NCBI RefSeq assembly: GCF_002836775.1
Contig: NZ_PJAQ01000017.1
Location: forward strand, 434,001-498,000
Source of the DNA: Colwellia sp. 12G3
Lineage (GTDB): Bacteria > Pseudomonadota > Gammaproteobacteria > Enterobacterales > Alteromonadaceae
Length of the DNA stretch: 64,000 nt
Direction of reading: 5' to 3'
In this document: positions 36,595 to 45,916 of the stretch, piece by piece
How the letters are laid out: every line of letters begins with the position of its first letter
How positions within the stretch are numbered: the first letter of the stretch is position 1
Notes under the pieces: model-generated
What the model was told of the DNA's origin: nothing
The model's database searches: none
The model's input: only the letters and a program-made list of their open reading frames with translations
Made by a program: the position numbers and the translations under genes

Positions 36595-39500
36595 ATGATT
36601 CAGAAAACATTCACTAAAACAAGAATTGCAACAAGCTTGTCACTGATACTGGGTGCAACAGCACTACCTGCAATATCAGCAGAAGAAGCTAACATTAATG
36701 ACAAGGTCGAAGTTATTGAAGTTACCGGTATCCGCGGTAGCTTAGTTAAATCGATGGACATCAAACGCAGTAGCTCAGGTGTTGTTGAAGCTATTAGTGC
36801 TGAAGATATTGGTAAATTTCCAGATACTAACTTAGCAGAGTCATTACAACGTATTTCAGGTGTAGCTATTGACCGTGATAACGGTGAAGGTAGTAAAGTA
36901 ACCGTTCGTGGTTTTGGTCCAGATCGTAACTTAGTATTACTTAACGGTCGTCAAATGCCTACTAGCACCGGTGACCGTTCATTTGATTTTGCCAATATCG
37001 CCTCTGAAAGTATCAGTGGCGCTGAGGTTTACAAATCAAGTGATGCAACGATGGCAACGGGGGGGATTGGTGCAACAATCAATATTTTAACCCATAAACC
37101 ATTAAACAACCCTGAGTTAGTGGCTACTGTTGGTATTAAAGCAGTAAATGATACTTCTGCTAGTGATGGAAGTGTTACACCGGAATTATCCGGCTTATAC
37201 TCAAATACATTTGCTGATGACACCTTTGGTGTTTCAATTTCAGCGTCATATGCAAAACGTGAAAGTGGTAACCAACAAGCTGAAGTAGGTACAGGTTGGC
37301 GTTCATTCCCTGGTACTAAAGACCAAGATTGGTCAGGTGCACCAGGTGCAGATCCAACATGGGGCGGTGTTCCAAAAGAAAACCAAGTAAACCGCGTTAC
37401 AGGTGCTGATGAAATTTACTCAGTGCCACAAACCACAATTTACAAATTTGAAGAACAACAACGTGAACGTGTTAATGGTCAAGTTGTATTCCAATACGCA
37501 CCAACAGATAACTTCACTGCAACTGTAGATTACACCATGATGACTAATGAAGTAGATCGTCAATATAACGATGTCTCTGCATGGTTTACTTTTGCACCAT
37601 CTGAAAGCGTATGGACTGATGGTCCTAATTCATCACCGTTATATTATACAGAAACTTATGGTGCTGATAATAAACAAGATTTCTCTATGGGTGCTTCATC
37701 TTCAGCCACTAAAGCTCAATCTCAGTCTATTGGTCTAAATTTAGCATGGCAAGTTAGTGAAAACTTATGGGTAGAGCTTGATCATCATTCATCAACAGCT
37801 GAACAAACACCAAATAGCCCATACGGTAGCTCAAACACTATCGGTACAGCTGGTTACATTCGAGAAGCTGCTGCAACTGACTTTACTGGTGATTTTCCAG
37901 TGTTAGCAGTAACAGGTGCTAACAGTGTAACTAAAGCCGATATGTTAGTATCAGGTTCTTGGTTTAGAAATGAAGACAATCGCTCTGAAATTGATCAAAC
38001 ACAAATTAATGGTAACTACGTAATTGAGGAGTTTGGTGACATCGATTTTGGTGTTGGTATGATGACCTCTAACAAGCGTAACCTAGCCGTTCAAGTACAA
38101 CGTAACGATTGGGGCGGTGTTGGAACTGTTGGTGACTTAGCAGGCATTGGTGGTGACATCGACAGTGTGCAGGGTCAATTTGATGATGTGAGCGGTGGTA
38201 ATTTTGAAAACCACCCTGATGGCCCTGATGGTTTTGAAATTGTTGATACCATCTTTATGTGGGACTTTGATGAACTTCGTAACTATGCAGAAGCAAATTA
38301 CACACCTGCTGATGTATCAGGTGCCGGTGATTGTGGTACTTTATTCTGCCCATCTACTGATTACGCCCGTGATACTGACCGTTTTGTAGAAGAAGAAATA
38401 ATCTCTGTTTACGCACAGTGGAACTATGACGGTGAGATTGGTGATATGCCATTCGATGTTCATGTTGGTGTTCGTTACGAAGAAACTGAAATCCATTCTA
38501 CATCAGTTGTCCCTGACTTCACTGGTGCAACAACTCAGTGGGAAGGCGACACTGAAATTGTAATCGGTCAAACTGGTAATACTGCTGCTCTTAGTAAATC
38601 TGGCACATACGATCACCTACTTCCTAACTTTAACTTTAACTTAGAAATTACTGACGATGTTATATTACGTGCTGCTTTTAGTGAAACTATTGGTCGTGCC
38701 GGATACACTGATTTACAAGGTGGTACAACTATTGGTACCACTTTTAATAAGTCGGGCGGTAGTGGTAACTCAGGTAACCCTAGTCTTAAGCCATTAGAGT
38801 CAACTAATATAGACCTTTCTGCAGAGTGGTATTATGGTGAAGCAAGTTATGTATCTTTAGGTTACTTCAAAAAAGACGTAACAAACTGGATTTCACAAGG
38901 ACAAGTTAACGAACAATTATTTAGTTTAAACAGCCCTGTTGATGGTCCTAAATATGATGAAGCACAACAAATAAGTGGCGATGCTGGTGAGCAACGTCAG
39001 TACATCTATGATACATACGGCGCATCTAACGATGAAGTTTACATGCTAGATGGTAAAATCATTATTGAAGGTGTTCCTGAAGATGAGCTAGTTAGCTTTT
39101 TAATCAACGTACCAGTAAATGACAGTATAAAAAATACTTTTGACGGTCTTGAATTTGCAGTCCAACATGTATTTGGTGAATCTGGTTTTGGTGCGTTTGC
39201 TAACTACACTATGGTTGATGCCGGTGATGATTATAACAACTTGCTTTTATCTGGCGAGTTTGACAATACTGAACTTATTGGCGACACAAACGATGGTGTT
39301 CAAGCAGGTATTTCTGATACAGCTAACTTTGTTTTATTCTATGAAAACTACGGTGTTTCAGCGCGTGTCGCTTATAACTGGCGTGATGAGTACTTAGAAG
39401 GTTTTGGTCAAGGTACTGGTGGAAATCCAACTTATGTTGAAGAATACTCTCAAATCGATTTCAACGTAAATTACACGTTCCAAGATATTGAAAACTTATC

Positions 39501-39627
39501 TGTTTTTGTTGAAGGCATCAACATTACAAATGAGTACCGTCGTAAAATCGGTCGTAGCTCTTCTCAAGTACTTAACGTAACTCAGCAAGGTGCACGTTAT
39601 AGCATTGGTGCTCGTTATACTTTCTAA
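36595..39627 (+). CDS. TonB-dependent receptor 2
   Basis: This 1010-residue outer-membrane receptor has a signal peptide (about 1-29, AISA cleavage), a TonB-box-like KVEVIEVTGIRGS, a plug (IGKFPDTNLAESLQRISGVAI, VTVRGFGPDRNLVLLNGRQMP, ATGGIGATINILT) and a barrel ending in YSIGARYTF. The plug sequence type is that of carbohydrate-locus receptors of Alteromonadales and Caulobacterales. Three LacI-type operators precede it and a terminator follows it. It heads the plus-strand halogenase-SapC-cupin cassette and is the best candidate for beta-glucan oligosaccharide uptake, because it shares its operator with GH1/GH3 genes. Confidence 0.93.
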   Translation: MIQKTFTKTRIATSLSLILGATALPAISAEEANINDKVEVIEVTGIRGSLVKSMDIKRSSSGVVEAISAEDIGKFPDTNLAESLQRISGVAIDRDNGEGSKVTVRGFGPDRNLVLLNGRQMPTSTGDRSFDFANIASESISGAEVYKSSDATMATGGIGATINILTHKPLNNPELVATVGIKAVNDTSASDGSVTPELSGLYSNTFADDTFGVSISASYAKRESGNQQAEVGTGWRSFPGTKDQDWSGAPGADPTWGGVPKENQVNRVTGADEIYSVPQTTIYKFEEQQRERVNGQVVFQYAPTDNFTATVDYTMMTNEVDRQYNDVSAWFTFAPSESVWTDGPNSSPLYYTETYGADNKQDFSMGASSSATKAQSQSIGLNLAWQVSENLWVELDHHSSTAEQTPNSPYGSSNTIGTAGYIREAAATDFTGDFPVLAVTGANSVTKADMLVSGSWFRNEDNRSEIDQTQINGNYVIEEFGDIDFGVGMMTSNKRNLAVQVQRNDWGGVGTVGDLAGIGGDIDSVQGQFDDVSGGNFENHPDGPDGFEIVDTIFMWDFDELRNYAEANYTPADVSGAGDCGTLFCPSTDYARDTDRFVEEEIISVYAQWNYDGEIGDMPFDVHVGVRYEETEIHSTSVVPDFTGATTQWEGDTEIVIGQTGNTAALSKSGTYDHLLPNFNFNLEITDDVILRAAFSETIGRAGYTDLQGGTTIGTTFNKSGGSGNSGNPSLKPLESTNIDLSAEWYYGEASYVSLGYFKKDVTNWISQGQVNEQLFSLNSPVDGPKYDEAQQISGDAGEQRQYIYDTYGASNDEVYMLDGKIIIEGVPEDELVSFLINVPVNDSIKNTFDGLEFAVQHVFGESGFGAFANYTMVDAGDDYNNLLLSGEFDNTELIGDTNDGVQAGISDTANFVLFYENYGVSARVAYNWRDEYLEGFGQGTGGNPTYVEEYSQIDFNVNYTFQDIENLSVFVEGINITNEYRRKIGRSSSQVLNVTQQGARYSIGARYTF

Positions 39628-39662
39628 GTAGTTAACGGTTTAATGTTGTAAATTAACGAATT

Positions 39663-39689
39663 AAGCCGCTACTTGTAGCGGCTTTTATT
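39663..39689 (+). terminator. Intrinsic terminator of TonB receptor 2
   Basis: Perfect 9-bp stem AAGCCGCTA (39663-39671) / TAGCGGCTT (39676-39684) with a CTTG loop, followed by TTATTTTC. Confidence 0.88.
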
Positions 39690-39770
39690 TTCTTTAATCA
39701 TTGATTGTTTTACTTTTTCAAAAAAGCCCATTTATTTTAATCTAGTGACTAAACGCTGTTTGTAAATTGC

Positions 39771-39805
39771 TATAACTATCCCCCCATAGGGCTATATAGT
39801 TATAG
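39771..39805. repeat. Inverted repeat in the leader of the halogenase cassette
   Basis: CTATAACTAT (39771-39780) is the exact complement of ATAGTTATAG (39796-39805); the inner CCCCC / GGG bases can extend pairing. It lies 130 bp before the halogenase start and may be a regulatory hairpin or operator. Confidence 0.65.
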
Positions 39806-39934
39806 ATAGAAGCCCAAAAGACAGATATAGTGATTATAATTTAGGCTTTTTTAAAAGCGTACAACTGTTTGACTAAACATGATAAAACGCAAAAAAATCA
39901 ACTTTTTACTCGTAAGAAATCCCAATGAAACAGT

Positions 39935-41485
39935 ATGAATAATTCAATCAAAAAAATAACAATTGTAGGTGGAGGCTCAGCTGGTTGGTTAACTGCCGGC
40001 ATTCTTGCAAGTGAATTTAAAACGCAAGGGGATTTGGCCGTTGAGATAACGTTAATTGAATCGCCAGACGTGCCAACAGTTGGTGTAGGTGAAGGCACTT
40101 GGCCGTCAATGCGACAAACATTGAAAAAAATAGGGGTAAGCGAAGCTGATTTTTTAATGGAATGTGATGCCACTTTTAAACAAGCGTCAAAATTTGATAA
40201 TTGGATAAATGGCACAAACGACAGCTACTTCCACCCTTTTACTCTACCAAGTGGTTTTTTTGAAACAAATATTGCTGAATTCTGGCAGCAACATAGCAAA
40301 CAAGTTTCATTTGCAGACGCGACAACAGTACAAAGTCATTTATGTAAGAATGGATTAGCGCCAAAGCAAATATCAACGCCTGAATATGCATTTGCTTGCA
40401 ATTATGGTTACCACTTAGATGCAGGCAAGTTTAGTACATTTTTACAAAAGCATTGTTGTGAGAAACTAGGCGTTAAGCATATCTTAGATCATGTGGTTAA
40501 AATAAATAGCCATGAAAATGGTGATATAGCTTCGGTTAGTAGTAAATTACATGGCGATATAGATGGTGATTTATTTATCGATTGTACTGGTTTTAAATCG
40601 TTATTGCTGGGTGAACATTACGGTGTCGAGTTTATTAGCCAAAAACATGTATTATTTAATGACACCGCACTTGCAGTGCACGTACCCTACCCTCACGAAA
40701 ATAGCCCTATTGCCTCACACACTATTTCAACAGCACAGACAAGTGGCTGGATATGGGATATAGGTTTACCCTCTCGACGTGGTGTAGGTCATGTATATTC
40801 AAGCGCTCATATTAGCGATGATGAAGCAGAGCAGCAGCTTAGATCATATATATCACCATCATTAGGCAAAAATCAAAAGTTAGCGGACATTAGAAAAATA
40901 TCTATTAACCCTGGTTTTCGAAGCAAATTTTGGCATAAAAACTGTGTTGCAATAGGTATGTCATCAGGTTTTATTGAACCGCTAGAAGCCTCAGCATTAG
41001 CACTTATTGAGCTTTCAGCCAAAATGGTAGCGGATCAATTACCGGCGAATCGTCAGGTGATGGACATTACAGCAAAACGTTTTAACGAAAAATTTAGCTA
41101 TCGCTGGCAACGCATTATTGAGTTTTTAAAGCTTCATTATGTACTGTCTTCTAGGCAAGAAACTTATTGGCAAGATAATCGTTGTGAAAACAGCATTCCC
41201 GAGCACTTAAATGAACTTATAGCGCTATGGAAATATCAAACGCCTTATGGTTATGACACTCATCATACAGAAGAGTTATTTCCTGCAGCGAGTTTCCAGT
41301 ATATTTTATACGGAATGGGATTTAAAACCGATTTAGCCTTGCGCCAAAAAAGAGAAGATAAAAAAGAAATCGCAAATAAATTTTTTAATGACAATATCGC
41401 TCATACACATAAATTGATGAATGCAATGTCATCAAATAGAGAATTACTTAACAAAATAAAACAATATGGATTAAGTAAAGTATAA
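39935..41485 (+). CDS. FAD-dependent tryptophan-halogenase-family protein, copy 2 (divergent)
   Basis: This 516-residue protein has the FAD motif IVGGGSAGWLTAGIL, a GVGEGTWP loop in place of the usual GEATIP, K82 in ATFKQASKF at the catalytic-lysine position, and GFIEPLEASA with the conserved Glu but Ala where others have Ser-Thr. The signature motif is altered: GWIWDIGLPS instead of WxWxIP. These changes point to a distinct subfamily that may use a different substrate or no longer halogenate. No signal peptide. First gene of a five-gene operon with SapC, cupin, halogenase 3 and DUF6445. Confidence 0.85.
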   Translation: MNNSIKKITIVGGGSAGWLTAGILASEFKTQGDLAVEITLIESPDVPTVGVGEGTWPSMRQTLKKIGVSEADFLMECDATFKQASKFDNWINGTNDSYFHPFTLPSGFFETNIAEFWQQHSKQVSFADATTVQSHLCKNGLAPKQISTPEYAFACNYGYHLDAGKFSTFLQKHCCEKLGVKHILDHVVKINSHENGDIASVSSKLHGDIDGDLFIDCTGFKSLLLGEHYGVEFISQKHVLFNDTALAVHVPYPHENSPIASHTISTAQTSGWIWDIGLPSRRGVGHVYSSAHISDDEAEQQLRSYISPSLGKNQKLADIRKISINPGFRSKFWHKNCVAIGMSSGFIEPLEASALALIELSAKMVADQLPANRQVMDITAKRFNEKFSYRWQRIIEFLKLHYVLSSRQETYWQDNRCENSIPEHLNELIALWKYQTPYGYDTHHTEELFPAASFQYILYGMGFKTDLALRQKREDKKEIANKFFNDNIAHTHKLMNAMSSNRELLNKIKQYGLSKV

Positions 41486-41524
41486 CTTTACCAATCGATA
41501 TAAAAAATAATAACGGAGAATAAA

Positions 41525-42259
41525 ATGGCGAATCATGCACTCGTGAGCCCTGTAGCACACAAAGATGTAAAAATAATTACCGACCGCAGTGCTAAATACG
41601 GCGACAACCTTTGGTATGCTCTTACATTTCCTCGAGAATTTAGAAGCGTCCAAGCCCATTACCCAATCTTTTTCAATAAAAATCCAAGCACAGGTAAGTT
41701 TATATCCGTTGCTCTATTTGGCTTTAAAGAACATGAAAACTTATTCCTTGATGATAATGGTTGGAACGCTGACTATATTCCTACATCAGTATTACGTAGC
41801 CCTTTTTTAATTGGTAAACAAAAAACTACTGAGAACGGCGTAGAAGAAGAACAACGCATGTTAACGTTAGATATGGATAACCCGCGTGTGAGCAATATTG
41901 AAGGTGAAGCACTATTTTTACCTTTTGGTGGTCATTCTGATTTCTTGGATAAGACCTCAAGTATGATGGAAGCATTGCATTTAGGTGCAATTGATGGCCA
42001 AGCATTCACTCAAAAACTCGAAGATTTAGAACTATTAGAGCCATGTACATTAGATATTACTTTAGATAATGGCCTTAAAAATCAAATGATTGGCTTTTAT
42101 GTTATTAACGAAGACAAAGTTGACGCGTTAACAATTGAGCAAATTCAAGATTTACGTGAATCTAAATATTTACAAGCAATCTATATGGCTATTGCCTCAC
42201 AAAGCAACATACGCTCGTTAGTTACCAAGAAAAATGCTTTAGTCGCAGCGCAAGACTAA
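41525..42259 (+). CDS. SapC-family protein
   Basis: This 244-residue protein matches the SapC family (PF07277): an N-terminal segment with KYGDNLWYALTFPREFRSVQAHYPIFF, central LNADYIPTSVLRSPF-like pattern (here WNADYIPTSVLRSPF) and a C-terminal acidic half. No signal peptide or membrane segment is visible. The name comes from a Campylobacter surface-layer gene, but no S-layer gene is nearby; in TonB-receptor loci SapC proteins are recurrent neighbours of halogenases and cupin proteins. Biochemical role is unknown. The start is preceded by AACGGAGAATAAA, a good ribosome-binding site. Confidence 0.85.
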   Translation: MANHALVSPVAHKDVKIITDRSAKYGDNLWYALTFPREFRSVQAHYPIFFNKNPSTGKFISVALFGFKEHENLFLDDNGWNADYIPTSVLRSPFLIGKQKTTENGVEEEQRMLTLDMDNPRVSNIEGEALFLPFGGHSDFLDKTSSMMEALHLGAIDGQAFTQKLEDLELLEPCTLDITLDNGLKNQMIGFYVINEDKVDALTIEQIQDLRESKYLQAIYMAIASQSNIRSLVTKKNALVAAQD

Positions 42260-42279
42260 CCTACACTGAACTATTTATT

Positions 42280-43296
42280 ATGTTGAACATCACTAACCAA
42301 GTGGAAGAACTGCACGATATAAAGGTTGATGATATACCTGACTGGCTACTCTTATCTGATAAACCTATGGTTTTAAGAGGTTTTGCCAGTCAATGGCCTT
42401 TAGTGCAAGCGGCTTTAAAATCATCACAACATGCTTGTGATTTACTGCGTACTTACTATAAGGGCACGCCAGTTAATACTTGCTATGCTGAGCCTGACAT
42501 TAACGGTAGAGTATTTTACAACGAACAAGTAGATGGCTTTAATTATCGGGCAAGTAAAGCCGATTTAAATCTCGTTTTAGATAAACTATTAAGCCACCAG
42601 CAAGATGAGAAACCACCAACAATGTATGTTGGTTCAACCGAAGTAAATAGTTTTTTACCCGGATTTAAAGAGCAGCACCAAACATCGATAGATAATTACA
42701 GCCCCTTAACAAGCCTATGGATTGGTAATCAAAGTAAAATTGCTGCGCACTATGACTTTCCATTAAATTTGGCCTGCTGTGTTGTTGGCAAACGTCGATT
42801 TACCTTATTTCCTCCCGATCAAATAGATAATTTATATGTAGGTCCGATGGAGTTTGCTCCTGGTGGCCAAGATATTTCTATGGTCGATTTTGACAATCCA
42901 GACTTTGATAAATATCCTAAATTTAAAACAGCCATTAAACATGCCCTTGTTGCCGAATTAAACCCAGGCGATGCGCTATTTTTACCGAGTATGTGGTGGC
43001 ATCACGTTGAAGGACTTGAAGCAATAAATATGCTTGTTACCCATTGGTGGCGAAATACACCAGCATTCATGGGACGTCCAAACAATGCATTATTAATGGC
43101 AATGTTAAGCTTAAGAAACTTACCTAAAGATCAACGTAAAGCATGGAAGAGCATATTTAACCATTATATATTTGAACATGACGAACAATCTAACGATCAT
43201 ATCCCAGACGATGCAAAAGGCATGTTGAAAATGCCCATTGATGAGCTTACTGCTCGAAAGATAAGAGCTGAACTAATAGAGAAGTTAAAACGATGA
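42280..43296 (+). CDS. Cupin-like (JmjC-type) Fe(II)/2-oxoglutarate oxygenase
   Basis: This 338-residue protein belongs to the cupin_8 family (PF13621) that includes JmjC protein hydroxylases. The HxD iron ligands are H157 and D159 in AAHYDFP; the distal His is H241 in PSMWWHHVEG; K171 in GKRRFTLFPP suits 2-oxoglutarate binding. It overlaps the next gene by 4 bp (ATGA), so translation is coupled to halogenase 3. A protein or peptide side-chain hydroxylase role is plausible from the family; the target may be a partner in this cassette. No signal peptide, so cytoplasmic. Confidence 0.85.
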   Translation: MLNITNQVEELHDIKVDDIPDWLLLSDKPMVLRGFASQWPLVQAALKSSQHACDLLRTYYKGTPVNTCYAEPDINGRVFYNEQVDGFNYRASKADLNLVLDKLLSHQQDEKPPTMYVGSTEVNSFLPGFKEQHQTSIDNYSPLTSLWIGNQSKIAAHYDFPLNLACCVVGKRRFTLFPPDQIDNLYVGPMEFAPGGQDISMVDFDNPDFDKYPKFKTAIKHALVAELNPGDALFLPSMWWHHVEGLEAINMLVTHWWRNTPAFMGRPNNALLMAMLSLRNLPKDQRKAWKSIFNHYIFEHDEQSNDHIPDDAKGMLKMPIDELTARKIRAELIEKLKR

Positions 43297-44798
43297 ATGA
43301 TAATAATATGAATAACACACCAATAAAAAATGTTGTTATTGCCGGAGGGGGCACCGCAGGTTGGATGGCTGCGGCCGCACTAAGTAAATTATTAGGTAAA
43401 GCCATTAACGTTACCTTAGTTGAATCTGATGATATTCCAACCGTTGGTGTTGGTGAAGCAACAATCCCTACCCTGCATATTTTTCATCAACTACTGGGTA
43501 TTAACGAAGCCGAATTTATGGCGGCCACTAACGCAACATTTAAGCTTGGCATTTCATTTGAGAGTTGGCGCGATGTAAATAAAGATTACATACATTCATT
43601 TGGCTATTTAGGTCAAGATTGTTGGGCTTGTGGTTTTCAACATTTTTGGCTTAAAGGACTGAAAAAAGGCATCGTATCGGATATCGGAGATTATTGTCCT
43701 GAACATTTAGCAAGCCGAGAAGGTCGCTTTGCTGTTCTTGCTAACCAAGATTTAAACCATGCCTATCATTTAGATGCTGGCTTATATGCGAAGTTTTTGC
43801 AAAAAATAGCAGACAAGTTTGGTTGCCAACGCATTGAAGGTAAAATTAATAAGGTAAACCTTGATGAGAAAACAGGCAATATAACGAGTTTAAACCTAGA
43901 AAACGGTAAAGTGGTAGAAGGCGATCTATTCATTGATTGTACCGGTTTTAGAGGCTTGTTAATTGAAGATGCCTTACATACAGGATATGACGATTGGAGC
44001 CACTATTTACCTTGTGATAGTGCAATAGCAGTACAAACAGAAACAGTTAATAAGCCAGTACCCTATACACGTTCAATCGCCAGAGATTCTGGTTGGCAGT
44101 GGCGTATTCCATTACAAAACCGCACGGGTAATGGTTTTGTTTTTTGTAGTAAGTACATGACCGACGAAGAAGCCAAAAAAACGCTATTAGATAATGTCGA
44201 AGGTAAGTTGTTAAATGAGCCTAGAGTGATCAAATACAAAACCGGTGCTCGCCGTAAACACTGGAATAAAAATTGTATTGCCATAGGTTTATCATCTGGA
44301 TTTATTGAACCTTTAGAGTCTACAGGTATTCATTTATTTCAAAAAGCGATTGTGCGTTTATTGCAAATGTTTCCATCGCAAGGTATCAACCAGTCAGATG
44401 TTGATGAGTATAATGATCAAACGAAAAAAGAAGCTGACAATATTCGTGATTTTATTATATTGCATTACCATTTAACCGATCGCCGGGACACCCGGTTTTG
44501 GCGGTATTGTGCAATGATGCCAATTCCGGATTCGCTGGCACATCGAATGAAATTATTTAAAGAGTCAGGGCGAGTATTTAAAAAAGCCAATGACTTATTT
44601 GGTGAGACATCTTGGGTACAAGTAATGATGGGACAAGGGTTGATGCCAGAGCAATATCACCCCATTGTCGATATGATGAGTGATGATGAGCTAAAAACGT
44701 TTTTAGACAAAATTAAAAACGGCGTGCATAAACGTGTTGCCAACTGGCCTGATCATAATGACTTTATTAATCACTACTGTAAATCAAGCAATGGTTAA
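43293..44798 (+). CDS. FAD-dependent tryptophan-halogenase-family protein, copy 3
   Basis: This 501-residue protein has VIAGGGTAGWMAAAAL for FAD, VGVGEATIP, K84 in ATFKLGISF (catalytic-lysine position), GWQWRIPLQ (intact WxWxIP signature) and GFIEPLESTG. It therefore keeps all the hallmarks of an active flavin-dependent halogenase and is similar to copy 1 at 30-31.5 kb, sharing LPCDSA/RAV, ARRKxWNKNCIAIGLS-type and WLAVMHGQGL/WVQVMMGQGL segments. It is translationally coupled to the cupin gene and followed by DUF6445 after 11 bp. Substrate is unknown; it may be halogenated with bromide in a marine host. Confidence 0.88.
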   Translation: MNDNNMNNTPIKNVVIAGGGTAGWMAAAALSKLLGKAINVTLVESDDIPTVGVGEATIPTLHIFHQLLGINEAEFMAATNATFKLGISFESWRDVNKDYIHSFGYLGQDCWACGFQHFWLKGLKKGIVSDIGDYCPEHLASREGRFAVLANQDLNHAYHLDAGLYAKFLQKIADKFGCQRIEGKINKVNLDEKTGNITSLNLENGKVVEGDLFIDCTGFRGLLIEDALHTGYDDWSHYLPCDSAIAVQTETVNKPVPYTRSIARDSGWQWRIPLQNRTGNGFVFCSKYMTDEEAKKTLLDNVEGKLLNEPRVIKYKTGARRKHWNKNCIAIGLSSGFIEPLESTGIHLFQKAIVRLLQMFPSQGINQSDVDEYNDQTKKEADNIRDFIILHYHLTDRRDTRFWRYCAMMPIPDSLAHRMKLFKESGRVFKKANDLFGETSWVQVMMGQGLMPEQYHPIVDMMSDDELKTFLDKIKNGVHKRVANWPDHNDFINHYCKSSNG

Positions 44799-44809
44799 TC
44801 ATTTATATA

Positions 44810-45517
44810 ATGACAGAATTTAAAGTAAACCCTAATATAAATCCTGTCATAAAGAAGGTAGGTAAAGAGCAAACACCAGTGATAATCATCGACGATTTTA
44901 TCACTGACCTTACCCCTATATTAAATGATGCATATCACAACCAAACATTTTCGACGGACTCTAACTCATTCTACCCAGGTATTAGGAGCAGGTTACCCAC
45001 CGCGTATGTTTTGGAAATTCTAAAAGCTGTCTATCAAGGCATCTATCAAGTTTATGGTATTCCCCGTTCATTGAAGCTCAAGCTAATGCTTAATTATTTC
45101 TCTTTAATAAATAAGCCAGAAGAGGAACTTGTGCTACTGCAACGTATTCCTCATTTTGATACCAATAACCCATACCACTTTGCGATATTGCACTACCTTA
45201 ATCCGAATGAACATGGTGGAACGGGCTTATTTAGGCATACAGCTACGGATTTTGAACGAATAAGTGAAGAGAGAGTTAGTCGCTATATAAAAAGCTGTGA
45301 ACAATTTATGGAATTAAATGGCAAGCCAGATGCTAAGTACCACAATAGCAGTTCAGATTTATTTAAGCTTTATGATGAAGTTGCATACAAGCAAAATCGG
45401 TTAGTTATTTACCCTGGAAACCTGCTACATTCAACTATTGTTGATTTAAAAAAAGATATTGATGAAAACCCTCAAACAGGTCGGTTAACGAGTAATATAT
45501 TTGTCGATTTCATCTAA
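44810..45517 (+). CDS. DUF6445-type putative Fe(II)/2-oxoglutarate oxygenase
   Basis: This 235-residue protein resembles DUF6445, a family that recurs with SapC and halogenase genes. It contains H115-x-D117 (IPHFDTNN), a later H207 (NLLHSTIV) and R225 (TGRLTSNIF), arranged as the facial triad and 2-oxoglutarate-binding Arg of the prolyl-4-hydroxylase-type oxygenases. A HGGTGLFRH segment lies between. No signal peptide. It is the last gene of the cassette, which thus encodes two different iron oxygenases and two flavin halogenases acting in one compartment. Confidence 0.78.
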   Translation: MTEFKVNPNINPVIKKVGKEQTPVIIIDDFITDLTPILNDAYHNQTFSTDSNSFYPGIRSRLPTAYVLEILKAVYQGIYQVYGIPRSLKLKLMLNYFSLINKPEEELVLLQRIPHFDTNNPYHFAILHYLNPNEHGGTGLFRHTATDFERISEERVSRYIKSCEQFMELNGKPDAKYHNSSSDLFKLYDEVAYKQNRLVIYPGNLLHSTIVDLKKDIDENPQTGRLTSNIFVDFI

Positions 45518-45916
45518 GACGAGCTTATACCAATTTGATTAAATTTCTTCCCTACTCAGAACTACATTGCTGAGCTTAGAATAAGCAAAATTTGTCAAAC
45601 ATAGTTATTCTATATTTCATTAATTTTGTGATGTTATTAGTTTACCAATGAGTTCCCAGAGGGCTATTTTAAAAGGTAGTTTCTACTTATCATTAGCCTC
45701 CCCTGCTTTTCAAAATAGAAAGCAATAGTGGAAAAAAACAGCTAAAAACGGACATGAATTGGGTAACCATACGATTAATCATGCCTGTAGAGGTTCTTTG
45801 CCAAATAGAGACTAGGTAGATACCTTTCGTAATATAAGTTTGCATATAAATAACCACTAAAATGATATCTTACTTCTATAAGTCTTCACTTTTAAATAAA
45901 TTTTCGAGTAATTATA
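45518..45916. other. Gap holding a deacetylase gene remnant
   Basis: This 399-bp gap has no intact gene. It contains a recognisable fragment of a polysaccharide-deacetylase gene at 45729-45815 and otherwise AT-rich sequence with many stops. Confidence 0.6.
45729..45815 (+). pseudogene. Polysaccharide-deacetylase gene remnant
   Basis: The frame starting at 45729 reads WKKTAKNGHELGNHTINHAC followed by RGSLPNRD and a TAG stop. This is the NodB-type motif block GHE(I/L)GNHT-x-x-H that supplies metal-binding His in carbohydrate esterase family 4 proteins. There is no start codon, no upstream TFDDG motif and no downstream domain, and after the stop the same frame continues VDTFRN, so the TAG may have replaced TGG. 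The fragment points to a lost deacetylase gene in the island. Confidence 0.7.

Larger units (their letters stand above)
39628..39934. other. Gap between TonB receptor 2 and the halogenase cassette
   Basis: This 307-bp gap contains the receptor terminator (39663-39689) and then an imperfect cruciform (39771-39805). A TATAAT hexamer at 39836-39841 is a possible -10 element. No ORF was seen. Confidence 0.5.

Noticed and set aside
41525..42259. SapC as an S-layer secretion protein
   Set aside because: No S-layer or type I secretion gene is nearby and the gene is embedded in a halogenase/oxygenase operon, so only the family name is used.
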